Of a stretch of 46,257 bases of DNA, positions 40,698-46,257 are shown in pieces. Under the pieces are notes generated by a model. The model saw only the letters and a program-made list of their open reading frames with translations. It made no database searches and was not told the DNA's origin. A program made the translations under genes and the position numbers. The DNA is from Ralstonia sp. ASV6 (GTDB taxonomy: Bacteria; Pseudomonadota; Gammaproteobacteria; Burkholderiales; Burkholderiaceae): NCBI RefSeq assembly GCF_016429285.1, contig NZ_JAELUI010000030.1:1-46257 (forward strand), read 5' to 3'. Numbering within the stretch: the stretch's first letter is position 1; every line of letters starts with the position of its first letter.

Positions 40698-40803
40698 TGT
40701 GATGCGTGTGCTTTCGCGCACTTGGGCCGTTGCGAGGGGCGGCTGCAAATTTCACCGCCCGCAGCTATGCTGTGCGCTTTCGTTTCAGGCAAAGGAGCCA
40801 CGC

Positions 40804-41520
40804 ATGACTGCACCGCAAGGATCCATGATCTCGTTCAAGCGCCCGGATGGGCAGGAACTCCAGGGCTATCTGGCCAAGCCGGCCAAAGCGGAGGGCGCCC
40901 CCGGGGTGGTCGTCATCCAGGAGTGGTGGGGTCTGAACGACCAGATTCGTGGCGTGGCTGACCGCCTCGCACGCGCCGGCTACGTGGCGCTGGTGCCCGA
41001 CCTGTATCGCGGCACCATGACGGTGGAAGAGGAAGAAGCCCACCACCTGATGAGCAACCTGAACTTTGGCGATGCGGCCACGCAGGACGTGCGCGGCGCC
41101 GTGCAATACCTCAAGCAGAGCTGCGACCGCGTGGGTGTGACGGGCTACTGCATGGGCGGCGCGCTCACGCTGCTGGCGCTGTGCAATGTGCCGGAAGCGG
41201 CAGCGGGTGTGGTGTGGTACGGCTTCCCGCCGCTGGAATACATCGATGCCTCGAAGATCAAGGTGCCGGTGCAGGGCCACTGGGGCACGCAGGACACAGC
41301 CTTCAAGATCGAAACGGTGGACGCGCTGGAGAAGAAGCTGGCCGATGCCGGTGTCGATGTCGACTTCCACCGCTATCTCGCGCATCACGCCTTTGCCAAT
41401 GAAACGGCCGTGGGCGAAAACCGCATCGCCATCACGCAGTACGATCCGGTGTGGGCGCAGCACGCGTGGGATCGTGCACTGACGTTCTTTGGCCGTACGC
41501 TCTGGCCGAACAAGGGCTAA
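40804..41520 (+). CDS. Dienelactone hydrolase family protein
   Basis: The product has 238 residues from ATG 40804, behind AAAGGAG. The Cys-Asp-His triad of dienelactone hydrolases is visible: Cys116 (GYCMGG), Asp164 (WGTQD) and His195 (LAHHAFAN), with Glu40 in VIQEWWGLND. The family opens dienelactones in chlorocatechol breakdown, but most genomic members act on unknown esters or lactones. The frame extends upstream through the palindromes without a ribosome site, so that start is rejected. It is divergent from the marR-like/GIY-YIG pair. Confidence 0.92.
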   Translation: MTAPQGSMISFKRPDGQELQGYLAKPAKAEGAPGVVVIQEWWGLNDQIRGVADRLARAGYVALVPDLYRGTMTVEEEEAHHLMSNLNFGDAATQDVRGAVQYLKQSCDRVGVTGYCMGGALTLLALCNVPEAAAGVVWYGFPPLEYIDASKIKVPVQGHWGTQDTAFKIETVDALEKKLADAGVDVDFHRYLAHHAFANETAVGENRIAITQYDPVWAQHAWDRALTFFGRTLWPNKG

Positions 41521-41536
41521 AGCGCTGCCTCTTGGA

Positions 41537-43159
41537 TCAGGCGGCCAGAATGGCCCGCGCTGCCTGATCACCCCACCACGCTGCTTCTTCAAACACGGAA
41601 TAGCCGGACAGATCCGCATGCGCATAGTGGATCGGCCCGGTGTTTTCGCGCAGGCGCGCAATGCCCGGCCGCGAGAGAAAGCCCGGCGTGGGAATCGCCA
41701 TCGCATGTCCGCGCAGGGTCAGGTCGGCCCGGCGGATCTGCGTGCGCAGACGGATGCCGTAGACCCTGTCCAGATCGGCCAGTGCGCGATCGAGCAATGC
41801 CTGTGGCGATGCGTTCAGCATCCACTCACGCGCCACTTTGGGCGCCATGTCTGACAGCGCCACGTAGGCAGTGAACACGCTTTGCGCGGGCGGCCCCACG
41901 CGAATGTCCTGGTGATTGGCCACCACATAGCCCAGCCCCGTGCCGCGATAGACCACGTTGTCCCACGCGAGCGGCGTGTCGTCGTATTCGGGCGGAAAGC
42001 CTTCGATCAGCAGATTGGCCAGCAGCCACGGTGCGGCTTCGGGCAACTCGGTGGCCGGCACATCAAAGCCCTCGACGACGTGTTTGGCAACATGCAGCGG
42101 CATCGCGCTCACCACATGGTCGGCCAGCAAGCGCACCACGCGGCCATCGGCTTGCAATACGTCGGCATAGACGCGTGCACCGCCTTCGCTGGTTTTGCCG
42201 ATGCGCGCTGCGCTGCCCGGGAGCAGGCGGCCAGCATTGTTCAGGCCGGCGGTCTCGAACAGACGTTCGGCCATCCAGTCCAGCCCTTCCGGCCAGGTGA
42301 GCACGGTGCCCTGTTCCGCATTGCTGGCCATGCCGCCCCGGCTGGCAAAGTAAGCGATGCCGGCCCAGGCGGATACGTGATCCGCGGTGACGCCGTAGTC
42401 GTCGCGGCAGCAGTAGTCGGCGTACCAGTGCAGCGTGGCGGCCTGGTAGCCCTCGCGGTGTAGCCAGTCGCGGAAGGTGAGCGTATCGAGTGCGCGCCAG
42501 GCCGGGTCGGCTGAAGAGAGCGCAGTCGGCACGGCAAAGAGGCGGCGGCCGTCGTTGCCTGTGGTCTGGCGCAGACGGTCGATCTGAGCGAAGAAACGGG
42601 TGTGCTCGGCGCGCTCTGCTTCGGTAATGCCTTCATGCGGCACGAAGCCGTCTTGCCAGCGGTTGCCCAGCCACAGGCGTTCATCTGGGGCGTGAACGAG
42701 CACACGTTCGTCATAGGTCGGGCGCAGTGCGAAGGGGTTGCGCTCAATGACGCCAAAGTCGGCCAGCATCTCGCGCACGTGTGTCGATTCCATCGACGGC
42801 AGCGGCAGGTAATGCGCGCCGGTCGGAAAGCGTTGCGTGCCAAATGCGCCGCCGGCGGCATTGCCGTAGCGCTCTGGCCCTTCCACGACCACCACATCGC
42901 GCCGTCCGCTTTTCGCCAGCCGCCACGCGCAACTCAATCCGCCGATGCCGCTGCCGCAGATGGCCACGCCCACGCGTCGCGTTTCCGATGGCGCGGGCAA
43001 CGCGCGCAGATCGCGCAGTTGGTGGCCGGCGGCCTGGCCGGGCATGCGCACGTTGGGCGTGATCTCGGTCAGTGCGCGAAAGCCTGCCCAGGAGGCGGCG
43101 CCAGCCGCTGCCGCGCCGGCGGCTGCTGCACCGATCAGAAAGCTGCGTCGTGTTGCCAT
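41537..43159 (-). CDS. Tat-exported FAD-dependent oxidoreductase (amine-oxidase-like)
   Basis: The product has 540 residues. Residues 1-24 are a twin-arginine-type signal (ATRRSFLIGAAAAGAAAAGA), which implies a folded, cofactor-bearing periplasmic protein. From about residue 62 comes the FAD-binding VGVAICGSGIGGLSCAWRLA (GxGxxG), then VVVEGPERYGNAAGGAFGTQ. The C-terminal flavin-binding end is IHYAHADLSGYSVFEEAAWW. The overall pattern is that of the NAD(P)-binding/amine oxidase superfamily. Its start overlaps the stop of the upstream polyamine-synthase-like gene by one base (TGATG), so the two proteins are made together and probably act on linked substrates. An amine or polyamine substrate is inference. 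Confidence 0.88.
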   Translation of the reverse strand: MATRRSFLIGAAAAGAAAAGAASWAGFRALTEITPNVRMPGQAAGHQLRDLRALPAPSETRRVGVAICGSGIGGLSCAWRLAKSGRRDVVVVEGPERYGNAAGGAFGTQRFPTGAHYLPLPSMESTHVREMLADFGVIERNPFALRPTYDERVLVHAPDERLWLGNRWQDGFVPHEGITEAERAEHTRFFAQIDRLRQTTGNDGRRLFAVPTALSSADPAWRALDTLTFRDWLHREGYQAATLHWYADYCCRDDYGVTADHVSAWAGIAYFASRGGMASNAEQGTVLTWPEGLDWMAERLFETAGLNNAGRLLPGSAARIGKTSEGGARVYADVLQADGRVVRLLADHVVSAMPLHVAKHVVEGFDVPATELPEAAPWLLANLLIEGFPPEYDDTPLAWDNVVYRGTGLGYVVANHQDIRVGPPAQSVFTAYVALSDMAPKVAREWMLNASPQALLDRALADLDRVYGIRLRTQIRRADLTLRGHAMAIPTPGFLSRPGIARLRENTGPIHYAHADLSGYSVFEEAAWWGDQAARAILAA

Positions 43160-44736
43160 CAGCGCAGCACGCCGTGCCAGTCTTCTTCAAAGTACCGCAC
43201 CAGCGACTGGTTGTTCAGCCGGTTGGGCTCCACCTGCGGGCGCGGCATGTCGGGCGCGAAGCTGAACATCTGATGCGTGGTGTCGGCATCCAGAAAGCGT
43301 GTCGGCACGCGGTACGACGTGGGCGGCTGGAAATCTGCCCGGCCTGGCGCGGCGAGGATGAAACCCCATTCACCGAAGGAAGGCACCAGCGCGTGATACG
43401 GCCACGTGCGGTAGCCCGCTTCTTTCAGGGTCGCATCCACGCACCAGTACGAGCGCGGCGCGAAATAGGGCGAGGTGGCCTGAATGACCACCAGCCCCGT
43501 GTCTGCCACGTGCCGCGACAGCAGTCGGTAGAAGGGCACCGAATACAGCTTGCCGATGCTGAAGTTGGACGGGTCCGGAAAATCGACGATGGCCACGTCG
43601 AACATGTCGGTGGCGGTCTGCAGCCATTGCCCCGCATCGGCATTGACCACCGTCACGCGCGGATCGCTGAACGAATGCTGGTTGAGCGCAACCAGCGCCT
43701 CCGCATGCGAGAACAGGTTGGTCATGCGCGGGTCCAGATCGACCAGGGTGACGTGTTCGACTTGCGGGTACTTCAGGATCTGCCGCAGCGCGAGGCCATC
43801 ACCGCCGCCCAGCACCAGCACGCGCCGTGCGCCGCGCACGGACTCCAGTGCGGGCAGCACCAGCGCCTCGTGATAGCGGTATTCGTCACGCGAGGAGAAC
43901 TGCAGGTTGCCGTTGATGTACAGGCGCAAGTCGTCCTTCCAGCGTGTTACCACCAGCCGCTGATAAGGCGACGAAATCGCATGGATGATCTCGTCACCAA
44001 AGAGCGCGCGTTCAGACCAGTGCGTGAGCTTGTCCGATGCCGCAAAGCCTGCCAGCAGCGCGGCAGCGACGGCACCCGCGCGCCACGCCATCGCATTGCG
44101 CATGCGGGCGGTGAGCGCCAGTTCTGCGCGAAAGTGCCAGAGCGTCCAGACCGCAATCGCCGTATTGAGCAGTCCGAACAGGAAGCCTGTGCGCACTAGC
44201 CCCAGGCGCGGGGCCAGCACCAGCGGAAAGAGCAGCGACACGGCCAGTGCGCCCAGGTAATCGAACGTCAGCACGCGGCTGACCAGATCGGAAAACTTGG
44301 CTTGCCGGCGATGCAGCATGCGCATCACCAGCGGAATCTCCATGCCGACCAGCACGCCGATGATTGTCACCAGCGCGTATAGCACCAACCGGAACGGCGC
44401 CGACTCCAGCGCAAACAACGCAAACAGCGCCGCCGCCGAGACGCCGCCAAACAACCCCACCAGCAGTTCCAGATCGACAAAACGGGCGAGCAGCGTATCG
44501 TCCGCCACGTAGCGCGAGAGCCACGAGCCGATACCCATCGCAAACAGGTAGGCGCCGATGATGGAAGAGAACTGCAGGATCGAATCGCCCAGCAGGTACG
44601 AAGCCAATGCCCCGGCAATCAGTTCGTAAGCCAGCCCGCATGAGGCGACCACAAACACGGCAAGGACCAGCAAGGCGTTACCGCGGCCGGCCGGCTGCGT
44701 GGGTTCGTACGTGGCGTCAGGCTGCGGCGTCGACAT
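43159..44736 (-). CDS. Membrane-fused polyamine (spermidine) synthase-like protein
   Basis: The product has 525 residues from ATG 44736 (no clear ribosome site). Residues about 15-230 contain seven or so hydrophobic helices. The C-terminal half has the aminopropyltransferase-like Rossmann fold: YHEALVLPAL (about 305), RRVLVLGGGDGLALRQILKY as SAM motif, VTLVDLDPRM (acidic ligand) and VAIVDFPDPSNFSIGKLYSV, matching the DxxDP active-site region of spermidine synthases. It may move an aminopropyl group at the membrane, or methylate, or have a different acceptor. It is coupled to the FAD oxidoreductase downstream and divergent from the DUF350 gene. Confidence 0.9.
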   Translation of the reverse strand: MSTPQPDATYEPTQPAGRGNALLVLAVFVVASCGLAYELIAGALASYLLGDSILQFSSIIGAYLFAMGIGSWLSRYVADDTLLARFVDLELLVGLFGGVSAAALFALFALESAPFRLVLYALVTIIGVLVGMEIPLVMRMLHRRQAKFSDLVSRVLTFDYLGALAVSLLFPLVLAPRLGLVRTGFLFGLLNTAIAVWTLWHFRAELALTARMRNAMAWRAGAVAAALLAGFAASDKLTHWSERALFGDEIIHAISSPYQRLVVTRWKDDLRLYINGNLQFSSRDEYRYHEALVLPALESVRGARRVLVLGGGDGLALRQILKYPQVEHVTLVDLDPRMTNLFSHAEALVALNQHSFSDPRVTVVNADAGQWLQTATDMFDVAIVDFPDPSNFSIGKLYSVPFYRLLSRHVADTGLVVIQATSPYFAPRSYWCVDATLKEAGYRTWPYHALVPSFGEWGFILAAPGRADFQPPTSYRVPTRFLDADTTHQMFSFAPDMPRPQVEPNRLNNQSLVRYFEEDWHGVLR

Positions 44737-44923
44737 GCTGCGAGAGGAGAAAAATGAATGGGTGTTAACAAACGGCTGGCGCAAAGGGCGAGCGCGATTG
44801 TGCCGCCTTTTTTGCGGCGCGGCGAGCGGGTGGTGCGCAGCCGCATCGGGGGGTACGCAAGCGACGGATCAGCCGCTATAGTGGCGCCACTTGCGCACTG
44901 CCCTGGCTGATTGCCTTCTGCCC

Positions 44924-45322
44924 ATGCCCGATATGACCGCTTCCGTGATCGCCTATGCCTCGCACCTGCTGGCGGGTGCTGTGGTGTTTGCTGGTTTCTT
45001 CTTCGTCTACCTGCGCCTGACGCCGTACGACGAGTTCAAGCTGATTCGCGAAGGCAACGTTTCCGCGGCGCTGTCGCTGGCCGGTGCGCTGCTCGGTTTC
45101 GTGCTGACCATCGCATCGAGCATCGCGCACGCCGACGGCCTGCTGCCGTTCCTGTTCTGGTCGGTGATGGCGTCGGTTGTGCAGTTGATCGTCTTCCTGG
45201 TGCTCACGCGCCTGATGCCTGACTACCGCCTGCAGATCGAGCACAACAACACCGCCGCCGGTATGCTGTTCGGCGTGAGTGCGCTGGCGGTGGGTGTGAT
45301 CAACGCTGCCTGCCTGTCCTGA
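44924..45322 (+). CDS. DUF350 family membrane protein (YjfL-like)
   Basis: The product has 132 residues from ATG 44924; ATG 44933 is nearly as good, and no strong ribosome site is seen. Four predicted helices carry the DUF350 markers: AYASHLLAGAVVFAGFFFVY, LIREGNVSAALSLAGALLGF and the later QIEHNNTAAGMLFGVSALAV. The conserved GN-A-A--L-G pattern repeats in the two halves. In other bacteria DUF350 (YjfL) genes sit with PspA-, SPFH- and glutathionylspermidine-synthase-like genes in envelope-stress operons. It is followed 38 bases later by an SPFH gene. Confidence 0.88.
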   Translation: MPDMTASVIAYASHLLAGAVVFAGFFFVYLRLTPYDEFKLIREGNVSAALSLAGALLGFVLTIASSIAHADGLLPFLFWSVMASVVQLIVFLVLTRLMPDYRLQIEHNNTAAGMLFGVSALAVGVINAACLS

Positions 45323-45360
45323 TTGTTCCTGCACCGCGAATCATCGCGAAGGAGTTTCCT

Positions 45361-46257
45361 GTGAGCCTGTCCAGCTTTATCAAAAAGCAGTTTATTGACA
45401 TCCTGCAGTGGACGGAGAGCGAAGACGGCGTGCTCGCCTGGCGCTATCCCATGCAGGACATGGAAATCCAGAACGGCGGCATGCTGGTCGTGCGCGACTC
45501 GCAGATGGCGATGTTCGTCAACGAAGGCCAGATTGCCGACGTGTTCGGCGCCGGTACCTTCAAGCTGACCACGCAGACGCTGCCGGTCCTGACCTACCTG
45601 AAGAACTGGGACAAGTTGTTTGAGTCCCCCTTCAAGTCCGATGTCTACTACTTCAGCACGCGCCAGCAGCTTGGCCGCCGCTGGGGCACGCCGCAGCCGG
45701 TGACGGTGCGCGACAAGGATTTCGGCATGATCCGCCTGCGCGCCTTTGGCGTGTATGCCTATCACGTGGCCGATCCGAAGCTGTTCTACCAGCAGGTGAG
45801 CGGCACGCGCGACATCTACTCCGTGGATGAAGTTGAAGCCCAGCTTGGCCCCGTCATCATGGGCGCCATGGCCACGGCGTTTGGCGAATCCGGTGTGCCG
45901 TTCCTGGACCTGGCTGCCAATCAGACGCTGATGTCGAACAAGGTGCGCGAGACCCTCGCGCCGCAGTTCACGCAGTACGGCCTGGCGCTCGACAGCTTCC
46001 AGGTCTCCAGCGTCACGCTGCCGGACGAACTGCAGGCCGCGATGGACCGCCGCATCAGCATGGACATGACCGGCGACATGGGGCGCTTCACGCAGTATCA
46101 GGCGGCGGAATCGCTGCCGCTGGCTGCACAGAACGAAGGTGGCATCGCCGGCACGGGTGCAGGTTTGGCAGCCGGTTTGGCAATGGGCCAGACGATGGCC
46201 GAGAGCCTGCGCACTGCTGTGCAGGGCAATGCCGGTGCAGCACCTGCCGCACAACCG
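45361..46257 (+). CDS. SPFH-domain protein (YdjI/virion-core-like), 3' end outside window
   Basis: At least 299 residues are visible, starting at GTG 45361 behind GAAGGAG. It begins with FIKKQFIDILQWTESEDGVL, then IQNGGMLVVRDSQMAMFVNE, followed by an SPFH/band-7 core (AFGVYAYHVADPKLFYQQVS, then LAPQFTQYGLALDSFQVSSV). A coil with GDMGRFTQYQAAESLPLAAQ and a Gly/Ala-rich stretch come last. It matches the cytosolic virion-core-like SPFH group, which often ends in a zinc ribbon or similar domain not visible here. It is co-transcribed with the DUF350 gene. It probably organises a membrane-associated complex. Confidence 0.88.
   Translation, partial: MSLSSFIKKQFIDILQWTESEDGVLAWRYPMQDMEIQNGGMLVVRDSQMAMFVNEGQIADVFGAGTFKLTTQTLPVLTYLKNWDKLFESPFKSDVYYFSTRQQLGRRWGTPQPVTVRDKDFGMIRLRAFGVYAYHVADPKLFYQQVSGTRDIYSVDEVEAQLGPVIMGAMATAFGESGVPFLDLAANQTLMSNKVRETLAPQFTQYGLALDSFQVSSVTLPDELQAAMDRRISMDMTGDMGRFTQYQAAESLPLAAQNEGGIAGTGAGLAAGLAMGQTMAESLRTAVQGNAGAAPAAQP

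Noticed and set aside
1-46257. CRISPR arrays, tRNA or rRNA genes, prophage and a complete defence island
   Set aside because: I saw no regularly spaced repeats, cloverleaf-type sequences, rRNA blocks or phage structural genes. The only mobile trace is the IS end at 1-127.

Overview
The window is high-GC (clearly above 60 percent by eye) chromosomal DNA of a beta-proteobacterium. It is most likely a Ralstonia of the R. pickettii / insidiosa / mannitolilytica group, or a close Burkholderiaceae relative. The grounds are the long isocitrate lyase with a KQCGH motif, a trimeric Burkholderia-type porin, an HU protein with an Ala/Lys/Pro tail, many LysR regulators and the codon usage. This is inferred from gene content; no database was searched. 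I see no rRNA, tRNA, CRISPR array or prophage.

Layout. (1) 1-850 is accessory: the end of an IS3-family element has cut the 3' end of a less GC-rich gene with an HEPN-like RNxxxH motif, followed by a small gene that appears frameshifted. (2) 1.2-14.3 kb holds ordinary small transcription units: a lipoprotein, aceA, a WYL regulator divergent from a NIPSNAP protein, a DHFR-like reductase, a methyltransferase, LysR/DHA2 efflux, an ankyrin protein, HU, TetR/enoyl-CoA hydratase and a DJ-1/PfpI protein. Several divergent promoters carry clean inverted repeats that look like operators. (3) 14.7-28.8 kb holds two catabolic modules separated by two divergent, paralogous LysR genes. Module A is a formaldehyde-activating-enzyme (Fae) homologue, an aldo/keto reductase, an SSADH-like dehydrogenase and a sugar-porter-like MFS. 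Module B is an AldA-like dehydrogenase, an MFS, an enolase-superfamily dehydratase, a GMC oxidoreductase and a porin ending in a strong terminator. Both look like import and oxidation of sugar-derived alcohols, aldehydes or acids. The substrates cannot be named from sequence.

(4) 29-33.3 kb holds ilvE, an alpha/beta hydrolase, a LysR and glycerate 2-kinase. (5) 33.6-41.5 kb holds an alkB alkane hydroxylase without its rubredoxin, a cupin, an AraC regulator, an NmrA-like protein, exported proteins of unknown function, a PEBP protein and a DUF1304 protein. It also holds a MarR/GIY-YIG pair divergent from a dienelactone-hydrolase-like gene, with two CCCGGG-centred palindromes between them. (6) 41.5 kb to the end holds a Tat-exported FAD oxidoreductase translationally coupled to a membrane-fused polyamine-synthase-like protein. 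These are divergent from a DUF350 membrane protein and an SPFH protein that runs off the window, and look like part of an envelope-stress or polyamine-linked system.

The best candidates for poorly described biology are the Fae-containing module with its neighbour, and the polyamine-synthase/FAD-oxidase/DUF350/SPFH group at the right edge.
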